In this document: positions 45,361 through 53,661 of the stretch, in pieces
How the letters are laid out: each line of letters opens with the position of its first letter
How positions within the stretch are numbered: position 1 is the stretch's first letter
From: Tepidicaulis sp002389665
Lineage (GTDB): Bacteria; Pseudomonadota; Alphaproteobacteria; Parvibaculales; Parvibaculaceae
NCBI RefSeq assembly: GCF_965222285.1
Contig: NZ_OZ244942.1
Span: 2,790,001-2,854,000, forward strand
DNA length: 64,000 nucleotides
Direction of reading: 5' to 3'
The notes under the pieces: model-generated
What the model saw: only the letters and a program-made list of their open reading frames with translations
The model's database searches: none
What the model was told of the DNA's origin: nothing
Translations under genes and position numbers: made by a program

Positions 45361-46512
45361 TCACGCGGTGTCGATCCCCAGCGTCTTTTTTATCGACCGG
45401 TGGAAGTATGCAAGAGCCGGCTCGTTGGCGCCGAAAGTCACAAAATCTTGTGCACCCGAGTGAAAATCACGCTGGATATTTTCCGCCAGCGGAAAATCTT
45501 CCTGCTGCACGGTCGCCATCAGCAAGTCCATGTTCTTGGCCCAGTACTTCCTGGCCTTGTCGGTCACGGCGGGTTCGGGCGTATAGAGAGAGACGTGCAT
45601 TTTTGATTCATCCACGCTGTCGCCCGGATAAACCCTCCACGTCTCCAGATGATCGCCCTGCATGATGAAGACCGTATTCGGAAAGAGCACGTATACAAGC
45701 GCGGAGTGGCGGACCAGATCCCACTCGCTTTCCGGCCTCTGGCGCAACGCGTCGATCGTCTTGCGGGCGCCAATCATGCGCAGATTTCGTGCCATGCCGT
45801 CGAACGTGCCGAGGTTCGAGTGCAGGATCGGCGCGATCGTATTCTTGTGAAGTGTGCTCAGATGGTAGGTTTCGAGAAACGTGTCGATCACGAGCTTCCA
45901 GTTGAGGCGGGCCCGGAGCACGCGTGTCTCGTAGTGGCTGTAACTCGCAAGGCCGAACGCGACGAGATCGTCCGCCATCCCCGCAAGGTGGCCGTCGATG
46001 TCGATCAACCCGCCGGGCGTCGGCATGACCCAGATCATGCCGTATTTCTCCACCACCGGCAGAGGCCGCAAGCCGTTGCTCGTCTTGTCGACGCTCTCGA
46101 AGCCCTGCTCGAACGGTATCGACCTCAGCCTGCCGCTCCGGTCGTAGGTCCATGCGTGATAGGGACAACTGAACACGGTCTTGCCGCTGCCGCAGCCCGA
46201 CGCAACGCGCGCGCCACGGTGGCGGCAGACATTGATGAAGGCATTGACCTGCCCCGCTTCATTCCGCACCACCAGGATCGGAACGCCCGAAAAATCGTCG
46301 GTTACATAGTCGCCGGGATTGGGCAATTCGCAGCTCAATCCGATCAGGAGTGGCTCATGCCGGAACAGCATCTCCCGTTCTCGGCCAGCCTGATCCGGAC
46401 TGGTGTAGTCACTGACATGATGACGATACACGGCATCGCCCATCGCGGTCTCACCCGCGTCGAGATAGCCGAAGATCTTCCGCAACTGCTCGACCTGGGC
46501 TTCGTGTTTCAT
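45361..46512 (-). CDS. Rieske non-heme iron oxygenase, alpha subunit
   Basis: A 383-residue Rieske oxygenase. The 2Fe-2S ligands are in NVCRHRGARVASG and SCPYHAWTYDRSG. The mononuclear iron site is in DTFLETYHLSTLHKN, with an Asp probably in ENIQRDFHSGA. It would hydroxylate an acid or CoA-pathway substrate. No beta subunit, ferredoxin or reductase of its own is adjacent. It belongs to the leftward operon from BadH to CYP153 copy 2, 37 bases after the crotonase gene. Confidence 0.88.
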   Translation of the reverse strand: MKHEAQVEQLRKIFGYLDAGETAMGDAVYRHHVSDYTSPDQAGREREMLFRHEPLLIGLSCELPNPGDYVTDDFSGVPILVVRNEAGQVNAFINVCRHRGARVASGCGSGKTVFSCPYHAWTYDRSGRLRSIPFEQGFESVDKTSNGLRPLPVVEKYGMIWVMPTPGGLIDIDGHLAGMADDLVAFGLASYSHYETRVLRARLNWKLVIDTFLETYHLSTLHKNTIAPILHSNLGTFDGMARNLRMIGARKTIDALRQRPESEWDLVRHSALVYVLFPNTVFIMQGDHLETWRVYPGDSVDESKMHVSLYTPEPAVTDKARKYWAKNMDLLMATVQQEDFPLAENIQRDFHSGAQDFVTFGANEPALAYFHRSIKKTLGIDTA

Positions 46513-46549
46513 GATCGCACTTCTCCCGAACAGGTCCCTTGATTATCCG

Positions 46550-47338
46550 TCAGCGGAATAATGGCTCCCGGCGCTCCCGGAACGCCGCCAGACCTTCCGA
46601 AACATTTTCGCCCATCAGCGCGTCCACGACTGCGCTCCGTTCCATATCCAGACCTTCCTGAAGCGATCCGTCGAGTCCGTTTCTGCAAAGCTGTTTCATG
46701 GCGGCAAGACCGCCCGGATTCTTTTTGGCGAGGTCGGCACAATAGGCTTCCGCCATGCCGGCAAGCGCGCTGTCGTCAGCGATATGATTCACAAGCCCCC
46801 AGGCCAGCGCCTCGTCTGCCTTGAGCCAGCGGCCGCTGAACATCAGATCAAGGGCACGCCGCGAACCGACGATGCGCGCGAGACGCTGCGTGCCGCCCCA
46901 ACCCGGCACGAGCCCGTAGCGGGCATGCTGGCATCCCATCTGCGCCGACTGCCCCGCAAAAACCACGTCACATGCCATCATCAATTCCAGCCCGCCCGCA
47001 AGACACAGACCGTTCACCGCGGCGACAATCGGCAGAGGCGAGACCTCAAGACGGCGCAGGACGCGATGACCGCCCGTGATAAACGCTTCCAGCCGACCCC
47101 GCTCCCTGCGAGCGTCGAGGACCTCGTCAAGATCGGCACCGGTGCAGAAGTGCTTGCCACGCGCAAGCAACAGAACGGCACGAACCTTCCTGTCTCCCTC
47201 GAACATTGCGAGAGCCTCGTCGAGACCGGCCATGACAACCGACGAGAGGCAATTGAACTTGTCAGGCCTGTTGAGCGCCACGATTCCGACGCCGTCTCGC
47301 ATCTCGGTCTGGACCGGGGCTTCCGGGGCGCTCGTCAT
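46550..47338 (-). CDS. Crotonase-family protein in the bad-like operon
   Basis: A 262-residue enoyl-CoA hydratase-like protein (HFCTGADLDEVLD, CLAGGLELMMACDVVFA). The second catalytic Glu site reads MGCQHARYGLVPGWGGTQRL, with His where Glu is usual, so hydratase activity is uncertain. Position next to the AliB-like gene suggests action on the cyclohexene-carboxyl-CoA intermediate, but the missing Glu argues for a different reaction. MTSAPEAP at 47338 has GGGAGG upstream. Confidence 0.83.
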   Translation of the reverse strand: MTSAPEAPVQTEMRDGVGIVALNRPDKFNCLSSVVMAGLDEALAMFEGDRKVRAVLLLARGKHFCTGADLDEVLDARRERGRLEAFITGGHRVLRRLEVSPLPIVAAVNGLCLAGGLELMMACDVVFAGQSAQMGCQHARYGLVPGWGGTQRLARIVGSRRALDLMFSGRWLKADEALAWGLVNHIADDSALAGMAEAYCADLAKKNPGGLAAMKQLCRNGLDGSLQEGLDMERSAVVDALMGENVSEGLAAFRERREPLFR

Positions 47339-47348
47339 ATCGCCTCCC

Positions 47349-48506
47349 TCACGCATAAGGCACGGCCACCCGGCCGACTTTCTCGCGCGAAATGATCATC
47401 TTCTGGATTTGCTCGGTGCCGTCGCCGATCTGAAGCCCCATCACGTCGCGCAATCTCTGCTGATGAGGCAGATCAGTGCTGTAACCGCCATGTCCGTGCG
47501 TGAGCAGGCAATGGTGGATGACCTGGAAAGCCGTCTTGGGTGCCCACCATTTGCACATCGCGGCTTCGGCGGTATGCGGCAAATCATTGTCGCGGAGCCA
47601 AAGCGTCTTGTAGCAAAGCAGACGCGCCGCCTCGAGCAGCGTCTGGGCTTCGGCCAGCGGTTCCGTGACACCCTGATATTTGGCCAGCGGATTGCCGAAG
47701 GCAACGCGCTCCGTCACATACTTCCAGGTCTCTTCCAGCGATGCGAAGGCGGGAGCCAGACATTGCAGGCCGATCAGCGCGCGGGAATAATCGAACCCCT
47801 GCATGACCTTCCGGAAACCTTCGCCCTCCGGGCCGACCATGTAGCGCGACGACACCTTAACATTGTCGAAGAATACCGAACCGCGGCCGACCGCTTTCGA
47901 ACCTACATCATCGAAGCTCGAACAGGTGATACCCGGCGCGTCGAGCGGCACCAGAAAAGCCGACACACCGCCAGCGCCCGGATTGCTTTCATCCGTGCGC
48001 GCGAGCACAAGAATGTAATCAGCCTGCTCGGCCATCGAGATCGAGGTTTTCTCGCCCGACAGGACGTAGCCGTCGCCATCGGCGCGCGCTTTCGTCTGCA
48101 GATGCGCTGCGTCGGAGCCGCCTCGCGGCTCCGTCAGACCGAGCGCGACGATCGCCTCGCCCGAGCAAATCTTCGGAACGATTTCATCGGCGACTTCAGG
48201 CCTTGCATGCGCGGCGACGATCGATCCCATCAGCGAAGCCAGGAGCTGGACATAACCGACACTAATGTCGCCGCGTGATATTTCCTCGATAATAATGCCG
48301 GTCGTAACGCTATCGAGTCCCGGCGCCCCGAATTTTTCGGGCAAATCGGCGCCGACGAGGCCAAGCTCACCCATATCCCGGACGAGCTGTCGATCGATCG
48401 CTCCGGCGGCTTCGCGCACCTTGTAGGCGGGCGCGAGCCGCTCGCGCGCAAATCGTGCGGCGGTATCTCGAATGGCTCCCTGGTCGGACGTAAAGGCAAA
48501 GTCCAA
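47349..48506 (-). CDS. aliB: AliB-like cyclohexanecarboxyl-CoA dehydrogenase
   Basis: A 385-residue acyl-CoA dehydrogenase (MDFAFTSDQGAIRDTAARFA, LTEPRGGSDAAHLQTKA, KAVGRGSVFFDNVKVSSRYM, GDGTEQIQKMIISREKVGR). It lies eight bases after the BadI-like gene, and its sequence agrees with AliB/BadJ-type dehydrogenases that turn cyclohexanecarboxyl-CoA into cyclohex-1-ene-carboxyl-CoA. The assignment rests mainly on the neighbours AliA, BadH and BadI. A branched acyl-CoA substrate is an alternative. Confidence 0.8.
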   Translation of the reverse strand: MDFAFTSDQGAIRDTAARFARERLAPAYKVREAAGAIDRQLVRDMGELGLVGADLPEKFGAPGLDSVTTGIIIEEISRGDISVGYVQLLASLMGSIVAAHARPEVADEIVPKICSGEAIVALGLTEPRGGSDAAHLQTKARADGDGYVLSGEKTSISMAEQADYILVLARTDESNPGAGGVSAFLVPLDAPGITCSSFDDVGSKAVGRGSVFFDNVKVSSRYMVGPEGEGFRKVMQGFDYSRALIGLQCLAPAFASLEETWKYVTERVAFGNPLAKYQGVTEPLAEAQTLLEAARLLCYKTLWLRDNDLPHTAEAAMCKWWAPKTAFQVIHHCLLTHGHGGYSTDLPHQQRLRDVMGLQIGDGTEQIQKMIISREKVGRVAVPYA

Positions 48507-48514
48507 GATACCAC

Positions 48515-49306
48515 CTACTTCATATGCTTGCGGAATTCCGGCTTACGCTTTTCATTGAGCGCGTTGACGCCCTCTTTCGACTCCGCCGAGTTGTAGTAGA
48601 GGCGGAGCGCCTGCATGCCAAGACCGCCAATGCCGCGAATATTATCGCTGTCGGCGTTGAACGATTTCTTGGCAATCGCAATCGCCGTCGGGCTACGCTC
48701 GACAAGCTCGGCGCACCAGGCATCCACTTCCTCATCCAGCTTGTCGTCGGGAACGACCGCATTGGCGAGACCCATCGCCAGCGCCTCGCGCGCCGGATAA
48801 CGCCGGCACATGTACCAGATTTCGCGCGCCTTCTTCTCCCCGACCACGCGGGCGAGATAGGCGGTGCCGAAGCCGGGATCGACGGAGCCCATCTTGGGAC
48901 CCACCTGGCCGAAGATTGCGCTCTCGCCCGCAATCGTCATGTCGCACAACGTCGCCAGCACATTGCCGCCGCCGATGGCGTAGCCCCGCACCTTCGCGAT
49001 CACCGGCTTGGGCACGTCGCGAATGACCGTGTGCAGTTCCTCGACCGGCATGCCGATGGTTCCGCGCGTCTCGCCGTCGCCATAGGAACCGTCATGATCC
49101 GATTGATCGCCGCCGGTGCAAAACGCCTTGTTGCCCGCGCCAGTCAGCACGATCGCACCGATCTCCTCGCTCCAGCCCGCCTTCAGAAAAGCGTCGATCA
49201 GTTCGACGCAGGTGCGGGGGCGGAACGCGTTATAGACCTTCGGACGATTGATGGTGATGGTCGCAACGCCATTTTTCTCATCATACAGAATGTCTTCGTA
49301 GTCCAT
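48515..49306 (-). CDS. badI: BadI-like 2-ketocyclohexanecarboxyl-CoA hydrolase
   Basis: A 263-residue MenB-like crotonase. CTGGDQSDHDG, GMPVEELHTVIRDVPKPVIA, GGNVLATLCDMTIA and FGQVGPKMGSVDPGFGTAYL follow the Rhodopseudomonas palustris BadI sequence closely, as does the C-terminus EGVNALNEKRKPEFRKHMK. BadI hydrolyses 2-ketocyclohexane-1-carboxyl-CoA to pimelyl-CoA, the ring-opening step. It is 12 bases after the BadH-like gene. This is one of the most specific assignments in the window and defines an alicyclic substrate. Confidence 0.9.
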   Translation of the reverse strand: MDYEDILYDEKNGVATITINRPKVYNAFRPRTCVELIDAFLKAGWSEEIGAIVLTGAGNKAFCTGGDQSDHDGSYGDGETRGTIGMPVEELHTVIRDVPKPVIAKVRGYAIGGGNVLATLCDMTIAGESAIFGQVGPKMGSVDPGFGTAYLARVVGEKKAREIWYMCRRYPAREALAMGLANAVVPDDKLDEEVDAWCAELVERSPTAIAIAKKSFNADSDNIRGIGGLGMQALRLYYNSAESKEGVNALNEKRKPEFRKHMK

Positions 49307-49318
49307 GAAAATCCCCCG

Positions 49319-50080
49319 TCAACCGTGCATTGAGAGACCGCCCGAGACGCTGATCGTCTGGCCGGTAATGAAACTTGCATCGTCGCTCAGAAAGAATGCG
49401 ACCATGCCCGGATAATCGTCCGGTTGCGCCAGGCGGCGCATCGGGATCGCCTTGGTGAGCGCTTCGGTCAGACGTCCGCCGCCCGACGCATCCACGGAGG
49501 CGAGCAGCGGCGTGTCCGTCGGCCCCGGACAGATCGTATTGAAGGTGACGCCCTTCCGGGCGAACTCGCGCGCCATCGTCTTCATGAAGGCGATGACGCC
49601 GCCCTTGGCCGCGGAATAGACGGCCTCGCCAGACGAACCCACACGGCCCGCATCCGACGAAATGCTGACGACCCGACCGGCACCCTGCTCGGCAAGCCGA
49701 CGCGCAACGACATGAGTGAGATTGAGCGGCCCGTAAAGATTGATGTCGATCACCTTTTTCCAGAAATCAGGCTCTGTCTGGATAAAAGGCTTCGCCTCGT
49801 CCCAACCGGCATTGTTCACCAGTCCATAAACCTGACCGGCCGCCTTTTCGAACGCATCGACTGCCCGCGCCACTGCCGCATAGTCGGTGATGTCGACCTT
49901 ATAGGCCCAAGCCTCTCCACCCTTCTGGCGAATTTCGGCGGCGGCGGCCTCGGCACCCTTCTCGTTCATGTCGAAAATGGCGACCCTGGCACTCTCTTCG
50001 CCAAGCCTGAGCCCAATCGCCTTTCCGATACCGCTTGCGCCGCCGGTAACGATGACCGGCTTCTGATCGAGTCCTCGCAT
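49319..50080 (-). CDS. badH: BadH-like 2-hydroxycyclohexanecarboxyl-CoA dehydrogenase
   Basis: A 253-residue short-chain dehydrogenase: cofactor motif VTGGASGIGKAIG, VNNAGWDEAKPFIQTEPDFW, catalytic Ser-Tyr-Lys in SISSDAGRVGSSGEAVYSAA and the following KGG, and FNTICPGPTDTPLLA. The NNAGWD and SSDAxRVGSSGEAVY segments match BadH of R. palustris. It oxidises the 2-hydroxy group before BadI cleaves the ring. It is the first gene of the leftward operon; the TetR gene is divergent and an inverted repeat lies between. Confidence 0.88.
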   Translation of the reverse strand: MRGLDQKPVIVTGGASGIGKAIGLRLGEESARVAIFDMNEKGAEAAAAEIRQKGGEAWAYKVDITDYAAVARAVDAFEKAAGQVYGLVNNAGWDEAKPFIQTEPDFWKKVIDINLYGPLNLTHVVARRLAEQGAGRVVSISSDAGRVGSSGEAVYSAAKGGVIAFMKTMAREFARKGVTFNTICPGPTDTPLLASVDASGGGRLTEALTKAIPMRRLAQPDDYPGMVAFFLSDDASFITGQTISVSGGLSMHG

Positions 50081-50152
50081 GTTAGTCGCCTCCCTCGCTG
50101 CACCGCTTCAGACACATTTTTAACTTTGCCATAGCAATGGCGGCACACTTTT

Positions 50153-50208
50153 TCTAATACTAGTTCGATTTTCGAGGGAGGTGCAACATGTTTCGAACGT
50201 ACATTAGA
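50153..50208. promoter_or_regulatory. Imperfect inverted repeat, candidate TetR operator
   Basis: TCTAATACTAGTTCGA (50153-50168) and TCGAACGTACATTAGA (50193-50208) are inverted copies matching at 12 of 16 positions. They lie in the 169-base region between badH and the divergent TetR gene. Confidence 0.55.
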
Positions 50209-50249
50209 TTTACGGTCGGCACCGCCAAACAGGCGGCGAGGGGGCGTTT

Positions 50250-50885
50250 GTGACGAGCGAGCAAAGCAAATCCGACATCAGCCGCGCGAGAATACTGGAC
50301 GCCGCCGCCAAGATGTTTCGGCAAAAAGGCTACGCGGCGACGACCCTGATCGAAATCGCGAGAGCCGCCGGCATGCAGGCGGGCAGCCTCTATTACCATT
50401 TCGGTTCGAAGGACGAACTCCTCGAGGAAGTTCTCGACATAGGCATGAGGCGGGTTCACGAAGCCGTCGAGGAGAGCCAGGAACGTCTGCCTGCGGATTC
50501 ATCGCACCGCGACCGAATTCGCGTCGCCGTCGAGGCGCATCTCACCACACTTCTGAAGCATGACGATTACACATCCGCCAATATCCGCATTTTCGGACAG
50601 GTCCCCGAAGAGGTGCAACAGCATCACATCAGGCAGCGCGACGCCTATGCCGAACTCTGGCGGCGCATTCTCACCAAGGCGCAGAAATCGGGCGCATTGC
50701 GCAGCGACGTCGATCTCGGCCTCGTACGCATGCTGCTGATGGGCGCCCTTAACTGGTCGGTCGAATGGTACCAGCCCGGCAGGACGTCCATTCAGACGAT
50801 AGCCGACCATATGTGCCTGATGCTGTTCAGCGGAATCGGGATCGAAGAACCCATACGAAGCGGGGAAAACCAAACGGTCGCGTGA
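50250..50885 (+). CDS. TetR-family regulator of the aliA/bad-like genes
   Basis: A 211-residue TetR protein. The N-terminal helix-turn-helix is RILDAAAKMFRQKGYAATTL, then EIARAAGMQAGSLYYHFGSK. The C-terminal ligand domain is variable. GTG 50250 has a GAGGGGGC site. It is divergent from the badH operon and in line with the SDR, AliA-like, CYP153 and MaoC genes, so it may repress both and be released by an acyl-CoA intermediate. Confidence 0.87.
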   Translation: MTSEQSKSDISRARILDAAAKMFRQKGYAATTLIEIARAAGMQAGSLYYHFGSKDELLEEVLDIGMRRVHEAVEESQERLPADSSHRDRIRVAVEAHLTTLLKHDDYTSANIRIFGQVPEEVQQHHIRQRDAYAELWRRILTKAQKSGALRSDVDLGLVRMLLMGALNWSVEWYQPGRTSIQTIADHMCLMLFSGIGIEEPIRSGENQTVA

Positions 50886-50910
50886 CCGAAAACATTCGAG
50901 GAAGACGCAC

Positions 50911-51778
50911 ATGGAAGTCCACAAGACTCACTTCGGATTTTCCGATGAAGAACTGAAAGCACTGCCCACGGTTTATCGCGCCGATCTTTTTTTCGGGGAA
51001 AACGGTCGTCGTTTCCGGCGGCGGAAGCGGTTTCGGCAAGGCGATCGCCTGTCTTCTGGCGCGACTGGGCGCGAACGTCGCCATATGCGGGCGCAACGAA
51101 GAAAAACTTGCCGCGACGGTTCCTCTTCTGGAAAGCATCGGCGCGCAGGTCTTCAGTCGGCCCCTGACCATACGCGTTTCGGATCAGGTCGACGGTTTTA
51201 TTGAAGCGGTCTGGGATAAATTCGGCGCACTCGACCTTCTCGTGAACAATGCCGGCGGCCAGTTTCCGCAAATGGCCCTCGACTTCAAGGTCAAGGGATG
51301 GAACGCCGTCATCGACACCAATCTCAACGGCACCTGGTACATGATGCAAAGCGCCGCGCGGCAGTGGGTCGATAGAAAGACCCCCGGCTCGATCGTGAAC
51401 ATTATCGCCGACATATGGCGCGGAATGCCAGGCATCGCGCACACATGCGCAGCACGCGCCGGCGTTGCCTACCTGTCAAAATCGGTGGCCGTCGAATGGG
51501 CACCGCATCGCATCCGTGTCAACTGCGTCGCACCGGGCGTCTGCGAAACGAGCGGCTTCGTGCAATATCCGCCCGAAGGTCTCAAGACCTATCCTGGCGC
51601 AAATCCGATGTTGCGTGTCGGCGATGCCCATGACATCGCTGAGGCTGTCGTCTATCTCGCCTCGCCGGGCGCCAAGTTCATTACCGGCGAGGTATTGACG
51701 GTCGATGGCGGCGAGCAGCTCTGGGGTGACCCGTGGCCCCCTGGACGACCGGATTATTTCGAGCCAAAGAACACCTGA
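50911..51778 (+). pseudogene. Short-chain dehydrogenase with a one-base frameshift
   Basis: ATG 50911 begins MEVHKTHFGFSDEELKALPT and runs to RADLF. There the frame is lost at a run of seven T (50987-50993). With six T the sequence continues SGKTVVVSGGGSGFGKAIAC, CGRNEEKLAATVPLLESIGA, LLVNNAGGQFPQMALDFKVK and GEVLTVDGGEQLWGDP to the stop at 51778, a complete SDR of about 289 residues. As written the cofactor-binding N-terminus is not joined to the core. It may be a homopolymer sequencing error or phase variation. Confidence 0.8.
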
Positions 51779-51811
51779 AGTTCAAGCCCGCCTGCGAGGG
51801 GAGGGTTACCG

Positions 51812-53452
51812 ATGTTCGATCCAGTTCTGACCAGGAAGCGTGTCGAGGCGATGAACGCCGGCGGCTTCTGGCCCGGCAAGACGGCCGCCGGCTACCTCGA
51901 CGGTTGCATCGCCGAAATGCCGGACAAGACGGCCGTCGTCGACTTCAACTCCATGACGAATGAGGCCACCCGCCTCAGCTACCGCGATTTCGGCAAGATT
52001 GTCGAACGTATCGCGGTCGGCCTCGCGGAACTCGGCGTGGAGAAAGGCGATGTTGTTTCCTGCCAATTGCCGAACTGGTGGCAATTCACCGCGCTGCATC
52101 TGGCTTGCGTACGGATCGGCGCCGTGACCAATCCATTGATGCCGATTTTTCGCGAGCGCGAATTGTCCTTCATGCTTGGCCTTGCGGAAAGCAAGGTACT
52201 CGTCATCCCGCGCGCCTTTCGCAGCTTCGATTACCCTGCCATGGTGGCCAACATCCGGGCCGACCTGCCGCAGCTGAAGTATGTGCTCGTCATCGGCGGC
52301 GACGGCGAAACCAGCTTTGAGAAAGTCCTTCTTGATACGCCGTGGGAGCAGCGGCGCGACGCCGGCCGTCTCTTCGCGGCGCGGCGACCCGATCCCGACG
52401 ACGTAACGCAATTGATGTATACGTCCGGCACGACCGGCGAACCGAAAGGCGTCATGCATACGTCGAATACGCTGCTCTCCAATATCCTCATCTGCGCCGA
52501 GCGCCTCGGGCTCGGCGCGGACGACGTGATGTTCATGGCGTCGCCGATGGCACACCAGACAGGCTTCATGTACGGGCTGTTGATGCCCGTTCTGGCCGGA
52601 GCGACCGCCATTCTGCAGGATGTATGGGAACCGAAGCGCGCCTCCGCGTCGATCTCCCGCGAAGGAATCACCTTCACCATGGCGTCCACGCCGTTCCTGT
52701 CCGATCTGACCGAAACGGTGGCGGCGGACGGGGGCGACGTATCCCGTTTGCGCATCTTCCTGGTGGCAGGCGCACCCATCCCCCGCGCGCTAGTCGAGCG
52801 GGCGCGGCAAATCCTCGGAACAAATATCGTGTCGGCCTGGGGCATGACCGAGAACGGCCTGGTGACAACGACATGCCTCGACGATCCGGAGGACAAGGCG
52901 ATCAATACTGACGGACGCGCGCTGCCAGGCATGGAAGTCCGGGTGGTCGACAGCGGGAACAGCCCCCTGCCCGCCGGCGAGGAGGGCATGCTCAAGGCTC
53001 GCGCCTGTTCGACTTTTGTTGGCTATCTCAAAAGACCGGAGTGGTACAATCACGACGCGGAAGGCTGGTTCGATACAGGCGACCTCGCGCGGGTCGACGG
53101 CCAAGGCTATATCCGGCTGACCGGACGCTCCAAGGACATCATCATCCGCGGCGGCGAGAATATCCCCGTGGTCGAGATCGAAGGCCTTCTCTTCCGTCAT
53201 CCCGACATTCAGGATGTAGCGATTATCGGCGTACCGGATGAACGGCTGGGCGAACGGGCATGTGCATTCATCGTGCCGAAGCCCGGCCGCGAGGTTGGCT
53301 TGCGCGAGGTGGTCGCCTTCCTCGAAGAGCACAGGGTCGCGCGGCAATACCTGCCGGAACGGGCGGAAATCGTCGGCGAACTGCCTCGAACACCGAGCGG
53401 CAAGGTGCAGAAGTTCAAGTTGCGCGAGATCGCCGTCGCCCTGTCGGCATGA
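51812..53452 (+). CDS. aliA: AliA-like cyclohexanecarboxylate-CoA ligase
   Basis: A 546-residue AMP-forming ligase. MYTSGTTGEPKGVMHTSNT is the P-loop motif; VSAWGMTENGL, GWFDTGDLARVDGQGYIRLT and PRTPSGKVQKFKLRE are the later adenylation motifs. The opening (NAGGFWPGKT, VVDFNSMTNEATRLSYRDF, NPLMPIFRERELSFML) follows AliA-type cyclohexanecarboxylate ligases. It would load the alicyclic acid onto CoA for AliB, BadH and BadI. A GGGGAGGG site precedes ATG 51812. Confidence 0.87.
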   Translation: MFDPVLTRKRVEAMNAGGFWPGKTAAGYLDGCIAEMPDKTAVVDFNSMTNEATRLSYRDFGKIVERIAVGLAELGVEKGDVVSCQLPNWWQFTALHLACVRIGAVTNPLMPIFRERELSFMLGLAESKVLVIPRAFRSFDYPAMVANIRADLPQLKYVLVIGGDGETSFEKVLLDTPWEQRRDAGRLFAARRPDPDDVTQLMYTSGTTGEPKGVMHTSNTLLSNILICAERLGLGADDVMFMASPMAHQTGFMYGLLMPVLAGATAILQDVWEPKRASASISREGITFTMASTPFLSDLTETVAADGGDVSRLRIFLVAGAPIPRALVERARQILGTNIVSAWGMTENGLVTTTCLDDPEDKAINTDGRALPGMEVRVVDSGNSPLPAGEEGMLKARACSTFVGYLKRPEWYNHDAEGWFDTGDLARVDGQGYIRLTGRSKDIIIRGGENIPVVEIEGLLFRHPDIQDVAIIGVPDERLGERACAFIVPKPGREVGLREVVAFLEEHRVARQYLPERAEIVGELPRTPSGKVQKFKLREIAVALSA

Positions 53453-53567
53453 CATTCCGCAGGCAGCCGGTGGCGGAAGGCCGGCAACAGGCGTGTGACG
53501 GACTGTTCGGAAAGTTGGCGACACCGCGTCGCCGCCCAATGAATGCAACCTGACAATCCACGGGAAT

Positions 53568-53583
53568 ATGCTTATAATGATTT
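53568..53583 (-). promoter_or_regulatory. AT-rich operator-like site, copy 6
   Basis: On the minus strand AAATCATTATAAGCAT shares the core TCATTATAA with the 37453 site (12 of 16 overall). It lies about 80 bases upstream of CYP153 copy 3. Confidence 0.4.
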
Positions 53584-53661
53584 AATGGGAGAGAGTCGGC
53601 TAACCGGCACCCCCTATGTCACGCATTCGCAGGCTTCTGGAAACGCAATGGAGACGCCGTC

